Positions 1 through 12,969 of a stretch of 26,485 bases of DNA are shown piece by piece. Position numbers and translations under genes: made by a program. The DNA lies in the NCBI GenBank assembly GCA_030141605.1, contig JAQGDQ010000260.1:294798-321282 (forward strand), in the 5' to 3' direction. The notes beneath the pieces were generated by a model. That model was not told where the DNA came from. It did no database searches and was given only the letters and a program-made list of their open reading frames with translations. Source of the DNA: Tubiluchus corallicola. Taxonomy: Eukaryota; Priapulida; Priapulimorpha; Priapulimorphida; Tubiluchidae. Within the stretch, counting starts at the first letter, position 1. The number at the start of each line of letters is the position of its first letter.

Positions 1-35
1 TAATAATGAATGTGATGTGAGAAAGGAGTGGATGC

Positions 36-140
36 TGCGGAGATGATGTTGATGATGATGATGGTAGTAATGCTGAAGATGCTAGTAATGACGATAACAC
101 TGATGGACGGTAACAACAGCAACAGCAGCGACGACAACGA
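36..140. repeat. Decayed trinucleotide tract (GAT/GTA then AAC/GAC-like)
   Basis: The stretch starts as imperfect GAT triplets and passes into CAACAG and CGACGACAACGACG-type triplets. It reads as an old interrupted triplet microsatellite. No open frame of coding quality crosses it. Confidence 0.6.
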
Positions 141-1856
141 CGTAGTGGAGTGCATTAACAGTGGTATATGTTGATTGTGGCAGGAACAGCTTATTTGAAT
201 CGGTGTGGCCGAGTCATTGTGTGAATAATCGCATCAATGGCGAAGAGGTGACGAGGGGATGGAAGAGAAGAACACTCCATCAATGTCTTCGTCATTACTA
301 ACATCATCAACATAGTGACTGAAGTGACCTCCAAAAGCTTTGACCACATGGTCCCAAAAATTATATCTTTAAAACGGATACATGTACACCAAAATTTCAA
401 ACGAACTAGCAGCTGTGGCCTTCCCATTGAAGTCCATACTATTAATGTGTATTAGTAACTGAGAAAGAACGTGAGTAAATAATAATAAGAGGTAATTCCC
501 AAAGGTCAGCTGCACTTATCATCAAATTAATGACAGCCAAGGTGCCTTTCGTTGCCAATGTATCACCACAAGTAACTTTCAAATTTGACTTAATAACCTG
601 CGCATGCCTACAGAAAACATTACTACAATTATCGCTGATAAGGAGTGCAACTATGACAATAATTATTGGTAATTTCAAGATCAAAATTTATCGGTGGCAT
701 GTAGTTTAAGCTAAAACGCAAATACGAGGGTTGTCATTTATTTGTCAAATATGATGTGGTCAGATATTACATATTTTGCTTTTTAGCAAGAAAATTTTAA
801 ACTGTAAGTTGCTTTCCTACGGAGTACATGTATACCACCTCTTGCAATAAACGGAGAAACATGCAGATTAAAAAAATCCAAATTAAAAATAATCGTAGTT
901 GATCAGCAAAGTGCCACTATATTAATTTAACATTTGCTGTAAATCCGCGATAAAGGCAAAATGCAAATGCCCCCAAGAAAGTAACATAACGTATGTGCAA
1001 ACTAACATAATTTTTCATTTTTGTGATAGAGTCAGATTCCAAGTTATCATAACAAAGCTAAACATAGGTGAAGTATCCCCTCATTTAACTAACAATGGTT
1101 GTTCGACAATAGAAAATTAAGCAGTCACATGCAAGCAAAATCTTCGTTTTCTCAAGAAAAAATCAATTCCAGCAAATGTTTACTCTGCAGCCGTTACATA
1201 TGTAGGGAATAACTTCACAGCACCTTATAAGCTACCCAAACATGATGGCAAGTTCATAGGATCATTTGACTACATACATCATATCAACTGCAGAAGTGAC
1301 TTCTACGTTTGATCTCATAATTGGCACAACTTCAAAACAGGGATTCAGCAATTAAGCAGTAGTCATGAGAATGAGGATGAATCGATGCATCATATATGTC
1401 TGATCTCTTTTCACTTTTTATAATCGCCATAATGAAAGCAAATAAGGAGGTCATAGTGACGTTTTAATTACCGTTTAGATAATCCCTTTCACTTGTAGCG
1501 TTTCTCAATGAGCATTCATCAACAATAAGTTCCTTTGTATATTTGCCAGTAATTTGCACTTTTGCAATGAACCTAATTTCAGAGACTAAAAGCAGTGATA
1601 CACGATTAACTCGGAGTACAAAACCTCCCTATAATTTTTCCATGTTAAATGTCAATTCATCTTGAAGCTTTGATTACAGTGCAAGTAAGACCAAGTAGTG
1701 TGTGACATCATTATGCACTGATAAGTACAATAGGCTATTCTTAATATACTAAAGACTGAAAGTGAGGCTAGGCTAATACATAGAAGAGTTAAAACATTTT
1801 CACTTTTGTGGCTTTCACCAAGCTTAAGGTGCGATTCCCATCGTCGAAGGATACGC
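141..1856. other. AT-rich stretch with no gene seen
   Basis: About 1.7 kb of AT-rich DNA. The two minus-strand open frames at 191-427 and 442-684 have no recognisable domain and are of the length expected by chance. I see no repeat, splice structure or RNA gene that I can support. Confidence 0.6.
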
Positions 1857-1952
1857 TGGTTGGTTGGTTGACTGCTCTGGTTAGTTGGCTGCGTGGTTGG
1901 TCTCAAAACAGATTTGTTGATTAGCTGTTTGTTTGTTTGGTTTGTTGGTTGA
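1857..1952. repeat. Decayed tetranucleotide tract (TTGG / TTTG)
   Basis: Starts with several TTGG copies, becomes interrupted (GGTTAGTTGGCTGCGTGG), and ends in GTTTGTTTGTTTGG and TTGTTGG. This is an old GT-rich tetranucleotide microsatellite. Confidence 0.6.
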
Positions 1953-2115
1953 TTTTTGCTTTCTTGGGTGGTTCATACGTTTTTTGTTTTTCCCTCATTC
2001 GTTCGTTTATTCAATCTTTTAATTTTTCATTTTCTTAATCTTACAGACTCACCAATCGATCAATTCCTAACACATCCACACAATTATTTATTTCCTATTT
2101 TCAGTTTATGTACAA

Positions 2116-2118
<3 letters not shown>

Positions 2119-2149
<31 letters not shown>
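2119..2149. repeat. (AT)n microsatellite
   Basis: An uninterrupted AT dinucleotide run of about 15 units. Two overlapping plus-strand open frames crossing it are low-complexity artefacts. Confidence 0.95.
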
Positions 2150-2151
<2 letters not shown>

Positions 2152-3273
2152 GTCAAATTTTTTTCTGAAATATGTTCTAATTAATAACCATGTTGCAAAT
2201 ATTTCGAAAGTTATGAAAACACTGGCAGCAGAATTCATAGAAACCTTTTTCAACACTTCTGGCTCAAAACCCGTAAGGTTGGATTCTCTGATGAACTATA
2301 TATAACAACGAACCATTAATTGTAGCAGCACGAACATAGATGCTAATTACCAAACACCCTTTCACCTGTTAGAAAATCGCTGGCAAATGTTTTAAGTAGG
2401 ATCCTCATGCGACCCTATTTCACTTTCACTTAATTCTTAGAGAGAGAACTGACCGCTTCATCATAGATTACAGGTCTTAAACAACGGAAAACTATGTCAG
2501 GTTTTGTGCTGTATGTCAACTAAGCGCTTCTATGCATTTTGTTGCGGTGAGAAAATATTATCGTAGGTTCGCTTTTGTCTTGTCTAGCCTGATCTACATA
2601 CTTCGCTTTGATAATCTGATTGTCTAGAGTTTGCGAGGCGTCTGTGTTTCTTTTCCACCCGCATGTTCATCATTGATAGCATGTGTTGTGCTTTATTGTT
2701 AATATCGTCCAAATATTCTTTTTAAAGGCGAACGAAACGCACTTTCGATTACGCATAACGAATGTTTTGTTAACATAATATTTAGATAGCCGATAGTACG
2801 CAAATATGTATGAGAAGCTATGACCGTACATACAATATACGTTTTAACAAATAATTATTTTACCAATGATGGTCCGAATGTGCACAATTATCTAGAAAAA
2901 GCAAAGCTGCAAAATGTGTAGAGTATAAGATTTTTACGCCGTATTTCATTTATATGCAACGCTGAAAGTTACATAAGTTGTGTGTGTTTAGTAGTTGTGA
3001 GTGCTTAATTTACCATATTCATTGCGTTTTGTAAAGTTAATGAGTTGGAAAAATCTACGCGCAAGTATTAATGAGACACAACCGTTAGCGGAATGATTAT
3101 TAAAAATCTTACTAGGTCGAGGTGAGCGTGGTGAAAAGTTGCACTTTTTTCAATGAGGCTGTAAAACAAAAGACAGAAATTAATGAACTGACTTCAAGTC
3201 AGCTGTTAATTGAAACATAGAATTAGCTTAGAGTATCATAATTTGCGAGTTGTACCGTAATTCACTACCAAAG
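2150..3273. other. AT-rich stretch with no gene seen
   Basis: About 1.1 kb without a coding frame, repeat family or RNA structure that I can recognise on either strand. Confidence 0.55.
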
Positions 3274-3341
<68 letters not shown>

Positions 3342-3400
3342 CTCTCTCTCTCTTTCCCCTCTCTCTCTCCCTTTTCTCTCTCTCTCTCTCTTTCTCTCAA

Positions 3401-3481
<81 letters not shown>
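3274..3481. repeat. (TC)n microsatellite, interrupted
   Basis: About 208 bp of nearly pure pyrimidine on the plus strand, made of CT units with scattered TTTC, CCCC and CAAC interruptions. The apparent SLSL-rich and RERE-rich proteins on the two strands come only from the lack of stop codons in the repeat. Homopurine-homopyrimidine mirror repeats of this type can form H-DNA triplexes. Confidence 0.97.
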
Positions 3482-3484
<3 letters not shown>

Positions 3485-4166
3485 GCTTTCCCCCTTAGAC
3501 ATTTGCCACTCCTATCTTTACGAATGGGCTTCGGGAAAATTAAAATAATTATGACCTAACTGCATTACTCATTCACTAATTAAAAGCAAACAACGGCAAC
3601 AGTTACTGCAACGGTGTTTTTCTAGTGTCGGTCTATAATCTGCAAAAGCACGTCTTAGTGCACAGAAGTCACTAGGTTAGACTTTAAGACAAATAAATGA
3701 GGTAAAACAAACATGTGTACGACTCTTTAGTTTTGTTTACTTGCATAGCAAAAGTTTGCAAGCACGTTGTTGAAGAGATGTGTTGACAAACAATAGCAAG
3801 TCTGCACGCTATTGCCGACAAAGAAATGTGGAATGGGATCATAATTAGATTAAATTTACCTCTGACTTGCAAAAATTACTTCTTTGTTCCTCTATTAAGT
3901 TCGTGAGTGATGCAGATCAGTTTGAATAATTTAAGACGGTATGAACTTATAATTCTTGATAATTTCTGAGACTAGTGGACGACACACGTTTCATACAATA
4001 TACTCCTTGTTTTGCTAAACACACGACACGATTCTATACACAATACATACACAATGCCTTTTTCGTAGTTATTTATAATTCTTACTGCAAGATTATTGCT
4101 AATAATAAAATAAATTATCATAAAATCATCCTTTGCTGAAAGAGAAAATTTAAAACAGTCGTCAAA
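3482..4166. other. AT-rich stretch with no gene seen
   Basis: No supported feature. A minus-strand open frame at 3684-3872 has no recognisable domain and is treated as chance. Confidence 0.5.
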
Positions 4167-4260
4167 TGAACTTGGATTTCAACGGAGGACCTTTGGTTAC
4201 AAAACTTTGGTTTGATACGTCCGACTAAATCACACAGCCACTTGGTAACTCAAAGATCCC
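4167..4260 (-). mobile_element. Candidate tRNA-derived SINE head
   Basis: On the minus strand, an A-box-like TTACCAAGTGG (complement of about 4237-4247) is followed by a B-box-like CGTTGAAATCC (complement of about 4173-4183). The order and orientation are those of an internal Pol III promoter. GTCGGAC and AAAGGTCC lie between them, as in the anticodon and variable region of a tRNA. The spacing is longer than in a tRNA because a short ACCAAAG segment is duplicated inside. The T-stem does not pair, so this is a decayed SINE or tRNA pseudogene and not a working tRNA. The tail is undefined. Confidence 0.42.
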
Positions 4261-5841
4261 TATTTTGAATCCAAATTCAGTCCAAACGTTTTCACACCAT
4301 TTCCTTTCGATAGCGTTTGGTTTGTTAAACTTTTACTAACTGTGAGTCTATGCTATCACAAAAATATTGCTGCAAGATATTTTCATCTTACGTCGTATAT
4401 TTCAAACTTTTTTGTACTATTACAAAAATTTTGTACAGTATACATTAGATAAAAAACCTTACTTGTCAGCAACTAGTACGATAATAATTGTGCTAGAGCA
4501 ACATTAGACTAACTAATTACGTTAACCTGAGCACTAAGACCCAATACAGGGGCAAAATTTGTACTTGAAAGCTGTACATTTGTAAAGAAAATGTCAAAAG
4601 GGGAGACAGATCACGTCTTTATTACACTAAAACCTTCATGGATAAGTAACCGTATAGTATAGATCTAGTTTGTCGTTAATCTCAATTTCGAATTCACACA
4701 GAAAATAAAACCAAGGAAAACCAATTGTATGTGCTCATAAATTTTACATTTGTAAATTCTTAATTAACTTGACTTTGGTTATTAGCTCATGTGTCGTAAT
4801 AGTTTGGGAAAACTTAAAAGACGAGTTTAAATGCACTACCTCTTTGAATAGAAATTTTCAAGCGTGGTGGTTGCCGCCATTCACTTAAAAATCATTATTT
4901 AACATGACGTAACTTTTCGTAAACGCGTCGTGGCTTTCCGGAAGCGCGCGTTGCTTAAACTAATTCAAACTTCTGCAACTTACCTAATGTTCACGCAAAA
5001 ATATTGCAAAATTAGCTATCTAGTTTTTTTCTAAAAACTTACTATACTTTAACATTAGATTAACAGTGCGCTATTTTTCTTTAAGACGAATGACGTCATT
5101 GGAGGAAGAATTAGCATAGAAAAGTGGAGCGCCCAAGCATGAAGTGATCGTGACTTTAAAATGATTTTACTAATTTCACGAGGTGCTTAATACAGTTTTA
5201 TTATTAAATACTCCTAACATTCTTCTCGAAGATTGCAATAAGTCTAAACCTCCTAGAAGCCTTATCCTTTCCTTTAATACTTGGCAAGGTTTGAATATAG
5301 ATTTTATATATAGTTCTTAATATGCTTACAGTTACGTCTTTGCAAAAATGACTTCCTCTGTAACTTTGTTCTTAATAGGTGTTTTGCCTTATAAAGTTCG
5401 AAGTTATAAAGACTGAATATTATTGTAACACACTTGATACACTTTTACTTTGTACACTAATCTGGTCAAATTGTTTGGTTTTGTTCTCCAAGAGGAGAAA
5501 CCTTGACGAACTCCAGGGATTCTAGGTTGTTTCTTATCAAAACATCTTGCTCTGCGCACTTAGGTTCCTTTTGTCTCCTCTCAACTCGCAGACTTCTGCA
5601 GGTCATTAACTTTTTCAGTTTATGGGCTAGCTTAACACTTATAAGTTAGGAATCACACGTGCTTCAGAATATTTATTTTTATCTATTTTAATTAAAACCC
5701 AAGAAAACACCCCTGATAAATAAAGCTTTAAAAGTTCGTCATGGAATTTTATATCACTTATCTGCTGTTTTATCACATACAGAGTTGGCCTTAGTAGTAA
5801 CTCTGTATAACACTTTTAAATTTAACTCCCGCAAAAACAGT
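4261..5841. other. AT-rich stretch with no gene seen
   Basis: Mostly featureless. It holds a small CpG-rich patch at about 4919-4965 inside a 44-codon open frame of no recognised family. A perfect TGACGTCA (CRE-type) octamer lies at 5091-5098. Neither is enough to call a gene or promoter. Confidence 0.5.
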
Positions 5842-5975
5842 ATGAGTCGTATACCCCATCATTTTTTCCTACTTGTTGCATGCTGCTAAGGTGCACGACC
5901 CAGGTTCAGTTCCTCGTCACGACGATTTCTGGAACAATCATAGATTTTCTGTTTCATAATAAAATTATTTATACG

Positions 5976-6011
<36 letters not shown>

Positions 6012-6078
6012 TAATATTAATTTTTCTTCCGCGATGAGAGTTATGTTGAGGCATTATGTACTTTAAATTTAGGCACAA
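5842..6078 (+). mobile_element. Inverted-repeat arm 1, SINE-like with B box
   Basis: This segment recurs in reverse complement at 6640-6862, by eye at about 85% identity once the TG run is excluded. Near its outer end lie GTGCACGACCC and a B-box-like GGTTCAGTTCC, followed by a CACGACGATTT segment that resembles the 3' part of a tRNA. A shared unique body follows, for example TCTGTTTCA, AATAAAATTATTT and ATAATATTAATTTTTCTTCC. No convincing A box is visible. It may be a tRNA-derived SINE lying tail-to-tail with its partner, or a long terminal inverted repeat of one element. Confidence 0.7.
5984..6009. repeat. (TG)n microsatellite inside arm 1
   Basis: About 13 TG units. The matching place in arm 2 has only a short TATATGTGC, so the run expanded in this arm alone. 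Confidence 0.95.
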
Positions 6079-6639
6079 GCCATTTTAACAGAAACAAGTT
6101 CAGATAATATTGCGTAGAGTTTGAAAAAATATTCAGAGGATTCGTTTCGTATGACACTCTTCACTAACCACGCAAAAGTATAAATAACTTTATTCTGTAA
6201 ATAAGACCAATCATGCGTTTTTTGGTGAACCAGTAGTGCACACTGGGATGGCGATACAATGCTGTTTTGCCAGGTATTCGCGAATATTTTAAATTATAAA
6301 GACTTTCCTTTTCCAATTACATAAATCTTTTAGACAGCTAAGTGTAGCGCTGAATAATATAACTTTGTATAGAACATTTTTGGACATACTTTAAAATTTT
6401 CTATTCTTCCCCTTCAAATTAGAAAGTAGGCCTACGTCTACTAGATTACAAGCTGGTTGTCTTAAAACTATAGGAAATACACAAGATATTACAACATTAC
6501 GTTGACATAGTTCAAATAGCGGAAGAGAAGTTAACCAAAGACTGAATAATTTTCTAATTTACAAATGGCGAAATAATGTACAAGATTTATGATTTTGAAG
6601 GTTGTTTACTTTTCATTTAAAGTATCATAATAAATCAAG
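6079..6639. other. Spacer between the two inverted arms
   Basis: About 560 bp separating the arms. No open frame of note and no transposase motif. If the arms are terminal repeats of one element, this would be a non-coding interior. Confidence 0.5.
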
Positions 6640-6862
6640 TGTTGCAAGTTTAAACCGCATAACACTTCAACATAACTCATATCACGGAAGAAAAATTAAT
6701 ATTATGCACATATAGATACAAATAATTTTATTTTGAAACAGAAAATTTATGATCTTTCAAGAAATCGTCGGGGCGAGGAACTGAACCCGGATCGTGCACT
6801 TTATCTGTAAGCAACAAGTAGGAAAAATGTTGGTGGGGGAGGGGGTACGAAGGCATGATATT
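6640..6862 (-). mobile_element. Inverted-repeat arm 2, SINE-like with B box
   Basis: Reverse-complement partner of 5842-6078. Read on the minus strand it has CCTACTTGTTGC, then GTGCACGATCC, the same B-box-like GGTTCAGTTCC, then CCCCGACGATTT and the shared AT-rich body. Its candidate T-arm (CCGGG, loop, CCTCG) pairs better than that of arm 1, with one mismatch and one G-T pair, which supports a tRNA origin. Similarity fades beyond about 6860, where a GGGGGAGGGGG run and an A/T run follow. Confidence 0.7.
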
Positions 6863-9140
6863 TTTTTTATTTTGGCGTCTTTACTTAGTTTGGTATTTTC
6901 ACAATGCTTGTAGTTAAACGATAGTCTGACTAAGTTTAAAAATGTGAAAAATTAAAATTTTTGCTGAGAAATAAAAACACTAATGCAAATAAAAGTAATA
7001 ATATATAACAAAATAGTGTTCAATAAGTACTAGTATTCACACAGCGGAGTGTAAACTGTAAAATATAATGATCAAATAGTTAAGTCTGCTTTAGTTCGCT
7101 AGGAAATTACGGAAATTTCATTTTTACAGTTTTTTAAGTTTGTTCAAGATTTTAAGGAAATTACATGTAATGCCAAGTTTTGATGAAAACCCAGTCAGAA
7201 ATGGAGAGCCGCCTAAAAGAAGGTTACAAAAAAACCAAGAACGAAAAAAATCATACATAATATGCAATTTTATACTATATTACTAGTGCTATTTCGTGAT
7301 GACAAGTGTGAACGCTGCTTTAGTGATAAGCCGCCAAAAAGCTAGTAGACCAACATTTATTAAAAAATATAGAGAAATCTACAATGATCGCGGGTATAGA
7401 ATCTCCGTTTTCGAATTTAAGTACCACTTTCATTATATCTTTTAATTAAATTTGATACTTGAACAGCCAAAAACGAGATTAAAATCGTTAATTTATTTCT
7501 ACTTATCGCTCAATCAAAGTCAACAAACTTTACTCTATTTTTAAACCGAGGACCACGCGCATCAGCCTACTGCCCTGTTTGTTTTCAATGCTAAACGTAA
7601 ATTAAAACTTGTAAAGAAAAGTCCAACGGCGAACTAAGACGAAAAGACCTCAGCGGGGCTAACAAGGCTGCATGGTCAAAAATAATTGATTTCATTGGAC
7701 GAAAAATGGCTATGTGAACTTGACCGTACGTGATTTTCATTTTCTAAATTGTTTTGTCAATTAACGGCTAAAATGCTCGAACAAAAACGGCCAGAGTCAC
7801 TGAAATTGTAGAAAAGCAAGCGAAAACCACAGACTCACAAGCAAGCCTAACAGCGTAGATAGCATTGACAATCAATCCAGTAGATGTTCTCATAACAATG
7901 TAAATCAGAAATCCCATCTAATCTAGTCAGATTTAATTCAGTTTGACTCTAATCCAGTCGTTCCAAGTCGAACCATTCAAATCCAACCTGTTCGAATTAA
8001 CTAAAGCTGAACTTTGTTAAAGCGAACATATGCTGTAACTCTACTGCCCCTGCAACCTATAGACGTCCTCGCTGAAACTTGATTCAGTCTGATCTAACTA
8101 TGTTGCGAATAATGAACATACATTGCGCTTATGTTTGCGGCATGTTGGATTTTGGCATTTTTCATAGATTTAGTCCCATACAAAAACGAAATCTAACCAA
8201 TAAACGAATGTGATTTTCATTTTAATATTCATCAGTATTCAAAACAATTGTTGGTATACTGTTAACATACAATGCCTATGATTCAGCCAATTGTCTGGCG
8301 GTTATACACAAATTTTTATTGAAAAGAATTATTTATTCTGGAACGGAACCTAATGCCCTCCAGTAATAATAACCAGATAGATATTTGTTTATTGTAGAGT
8401 AATAAATGCAGCCTTAAAAGTGACAATACAAATAACGAATAGTAGTCATAGGCACTGAGGGTTAAAACTGCACTAATTTTTATTACATAAAGCTGCATAC
8501 AATATTGCTGATATAAAATTTGTCAAGTATGATACTATATTGTGTTAATAAAACCAAAGTAAAGAAACATCGATGTGCCAGAGGCAAATATAGGTCTAAG
8601 TAGAGGTACTAAAATTATTACCTTCATATGTTGCAATATACTATTGAAATCTACAGTTACTGCAAAATGGAAGTGTGCTCTAGGTTACTAATGAAACTAT
8701 TTAGAGCAACTATAACGTAGTCTTAGCAAAAGGCATTATTTTTTTAATGTTCTAGGGCAAGATAAAATCGGAATAACTATAATAATTTACAGAAAACGGT
8801 ATGTTATAAGCCCAGAAACATGCATAGGCCTATATTTCATTACTTTTTAAAATATTAAATATTATTACTTATTTTCATTATTATTTATTTGGAAACAACG
8901 CGCATAATAAAACACGCACATGATGTTACTATCAGAAGGACATATTCACATTGAAGACGTACAATACACAGTTACATAATGGAATTAAACTGAACTAACT
9001 AAGTTATAAATATGACAAATAGTCGCAAGAGAATTGAAGCTTTACGTCCAAAAGTTCAAAAATTGGTAAACAGAAAAGAGAGAGAAAAATAGGTATATAG
9101 GTAAATAAGACAGATAAAAAAGATTGACAGAATCAAAAGC
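6863..9140. other. AT-rich stretch with no gene seen
   Basis: About 2.3 kb. The only structure seen is a cluster of loosely repeated AATCCAGTC / TTCAAATCC / TTCGAATT motifs at about 7875-8000, probably a decayed minisatellite. The minus-strand open frame at 8316-8498 is hydrophobic and low in complexity and is treated as chance. Confidence 0.5.
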
Positions 9141-10382
<1,242 letters not shown>

Positions 10383-10426
10383 TTATTATTTAGCAATCTT
10401 AAATCACTTATTATTTAGCAATCTTT
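10383..10426. repeat. Short tandem duplication
   Basis: The word TTATTATTTAGCAATCTT occurs twice about 26 bp apart. This is a small local duplication. Confidence 0.85.
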
Positions 10427-10670
10427 CAGCTGTTTTGCTGAAAGCTCCTCGGTCCTTACACTTAGAAATTAAAGACTCAAACACCAATCCAGCAACTTCA
10501 TGACACACACGACATACGAAAGTAGGCTAAATTAGCTGCCTGAACTGTTTTGACAAGCGCAACATCCTCACTAAAGATTTCCACGCATTCTTAGAGTAGG
10601 GCCTACTAACTTAGAGATAATCTCTAACCTTTATTCTTACTAGAGCGAGGGCTAGCATTCCCAGGGATTT

Positions 10671-10680
10671 GTCACGTGAC
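10671..10680. promoter_or_regulatory. Perfect E-box palindrome GTCACGTGAC
   Basis: A perfect 10-bp palindrome with a CACGTG core and the GTC/GAC flanks known from binding sites of MiT/TFE and USF bHLH-zipper factors. It lies about 430 bp from a GC-richer candidate promoter patch near 11.05-11.11 kb. The match is exact. Function is inferred only. Confidence 0.3.
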
Positions 10681-10967
10681 CAAAATTTAAAATTACCAAG
10701 TTGGTTGACCAACAAAGAGTGCTTGAATGATTTTATTCAGGGTCAGCGATGAACAAAAAGATGATCGCTCTAAGAGCTTCTTTAATCCAGGTTGATTCTA
10801 AATCCTCTTTGGTTGCTTATTAAAAAACTGACCACAAAGCAACGCGAACTTTAACTGGCTACAGGGACTACCCACTTGTTTTTTATGCATCACTGCTTAA
10901 TGTTAAATCCTATGATTTGTTTTTCTTCACCTAATGTTGACAGTGTTTTATCGTCAAACAAACTCAC

Positions 10968-11111
10968 GTTTGCAGTGATTATACCCGGGGATTTAGGTTT
11001 AGTTTCCAAACGAGGAAGCATTTTAGCCGTTTCATCGCTATTTTTTAAATCGCCTTTCAAGGATAGGCTCGAAAAATGGCGGGCGCCAACATCTGGCAAT
11101 CCCAGAATGCC
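10968..11111 (-). other. Candidate first exon with promoter-like motifs (minus strand)
   Basis: On the minus strand a frame is open from just after a TGA at 11112-11114 to a stop ending at 10890. It has a non-repetitive, protein-like composition and contains an internal ATG followed by LPRLETKPKSPG. It meets a consensus splice donor, AAC|GTGAGT, whose exon side ends at 10968. The upstream edge overlaps a CCCAGAATGCCT motif like ZNF143/Staf sites (11101-11112) and an AAAATGGCGGG YY1-like motif (11073-11083). I recognise no protein family. The opposite strand is also open here (10876-11154), which weakens the coding case. Confidence 0.2.
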
Positions 11112-11487
11112 TCACAAATTGTTTATTCCACAATACAATAAATTCTGCAGCTGAAATTTATTGCTAGTAGTTTTTTCAATCAATTTTATTTCAAAATTCA
11201 GTCATAGGCTACTACAACAAACAACAATCAAGCTGTTATTGAATATTCATTATAAGAAAGAATTACCGAAACTTATGCCAACTAATGAGAGACTTTGTAC
11301 CCATCTACAATACAAAATGTTGTAAATCACCGTCATTTAAAGTTGGCCTACTAATGGCCCACCTTCAACTAGACCCCAAAGCCGCCATCGTGAGCCGCTG
11401 CAGGCAGAGGTGATCTCAGCTCTTTAAAGAGAAAGACAATGGCAATTTTAAAGTATGCCTCAAAGAAAATTCCACCCAAAGCTATAT
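11112..11487. other. Stretch with no gene seen
   Basis: Holds a GC-richer spot at about 11375-11420 with GCCGCCATCG. A near-palindromic GGCCTACTAATGGCCCA at about 11346 has a close match, GGCCCACTAATGGCCTA, near 12675. No gene supported. Confidence 0.45.
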
Positions 11488-11555
11488 TATTATGCTTACT
11501 TGTTTGAACTTGCTTGCTTACTTTTATATTATACTATTATGCTTACTTGTTTGAA
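11488..11555. repeat. Direct repeat of 21 bp
   Basis: The sequence TATTATGCTTACTTGTTTGA plus one A occurs at 11488-11508 and again at 11535-11555, 47 bp apart, with a TTGCTTGCTTAC motif between. This is a local duplication. Confidence 0.9.
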
Positions 11556-12969
11556 AAATATATTTAACTAGAAAATTTTTCACGCCAAGTGGTAAAATGT
11601 CACTGAGGGACCTTCGTTGTATGCACCTCTGACTCACCAAAAAACTTATTTTTAATCTTGTTGACAAGATACAATAATTTACACTTTTCCTTGTACGTGT
11701 GCGAATGCTCTGATTATTTATTTCAAACATTATGCAATGTTATTTAAATGAGATGTGATGTTAAATTTTTGTGTTTCATACTGCAAGATAGAAGCTCTGT
11801 GCTTGTATTTGATGTAGAATGTAGAAACAGAATGTAGGTGATACAAAATGACACAACAAATTGACACGACGATTTACATAAGTTGAAGCTAATACACTGC
11901 AATATTTTGACATGTTGTTCAAACTAAAAAGTAGTTTATTGTTCTTGCATACATAAGAATTATTTAAAAACCATTCACCAATTCCCGACCGATTTTTCAG
12001 AGTATTTTTTCTACAGTACAATTCTATAGTTTTTGTACTAATGTACAAGTGCTTTCAATTTAACCCCTTCACAAAAGTGCTGCTGTTTCTGTAAAATTGA
12101 GCAATTCACCAACTTAAGGAGAGAAAGAACATTATTGAGTTTACGCAATGTGCCGCTCGCCAACGGTATTATTTTGGGCAGTGCGCCAGTAGAATATATT
12201 TACTCCAGAGCTTCTAAATTGAAAGTCTCTTTTGTTGGTGATATATCATTTTCTTAATTCTTAACGATGTAAAATTCTTGTGGAAAAGAGATAAAGAAAA
12301 TAAAATCAGTTGCGGTTTTATATAAAATGAAATAAAAAAGAGCCAAATCAGTTGTGGTGTAGGAACTTCACATTTGTTTACTTATTTTGATTTCCACTTG
12401 CATAATAAGTAATAAAGGTCTTTCTAGTAAACTTTGCTACACTCATAACAGATCGTCAGCCGTTTTAAGCCATTTTAATTCTAAGCCATCAGTCAGCCAT
12501 CATTTTGCCATTCTCGCTAGCTAGCAGCCATGCAGTCTGTCTACTAGCCAGCTGAAATAAAAAAAAAACAAACGGTTTCGAGGCCTACATTTAACACTCT
12601 GAAAATGATACATAGGATTACTAATTTACGATGTAGACCTGGTGTACCTTAGTGTACAAGACAGCTAAGGAAGGCCCACTAATGGCCTAGCTTTGTAGAA
12701 CGCTAACATTTTGCACAGACTAACAGTACAGTGTAAATCATTGACATGTAATCCTGCTTAAGAAACTAGTTGTAACATAAATCATAAAGGTAGAAAAACA
12801 TGGCAGTTTGTATTTTTTTCCACAAACACAAGGTTTGTATATAAACTGCTAGTAATCTACGTATTTTATCCTGCACATCTCATCCTGCTTTACACATTTT
12901 TGCCAATAGCCCAGGGGCTACCTAATAGTCTTTTCTCTCACCGTTGGACCTCTATTTGCCCACGGGTAA
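11556..12969. other. AT-rich stretch with no supported gene
   Basis: The minus-strand open frames at 11524-11730 and 11776-12048 have no recognisable domain. At 12468-12540 the word AGCCAT recurs irregularly (AAGCCATT, AGCCATCAG, CAGCCATCAT, AGCAGCCATGC), probably a decayed simple repeat. Confidence 0.45.

Noticed and set aside
7630-7660. TAAGACGAAAAGACC resembles a conserved stretch of mitochondrial 16S rRNA, suggesting a nuclear mitochondrial insert
   Set aside because: The bases after it do not continue the rRNA pattern, and other conserved 16S words are missing or at the wrong distance.
7875-8000. Repeated AATCCAGTC and TTCAAATCC words with several B-box-like matches
   Set aside because: No A-box order or tRNA layout. 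Better explained as a decayed simple repeat.
11346-12692. Two near-palindromic words, GGCCTACTAATGGCCCA and GGCCCACTAATGGCCTA
   Set aside because: Similarity does not extend convincingly into the flanks, so a shared mobile element cannot be shown by eye.
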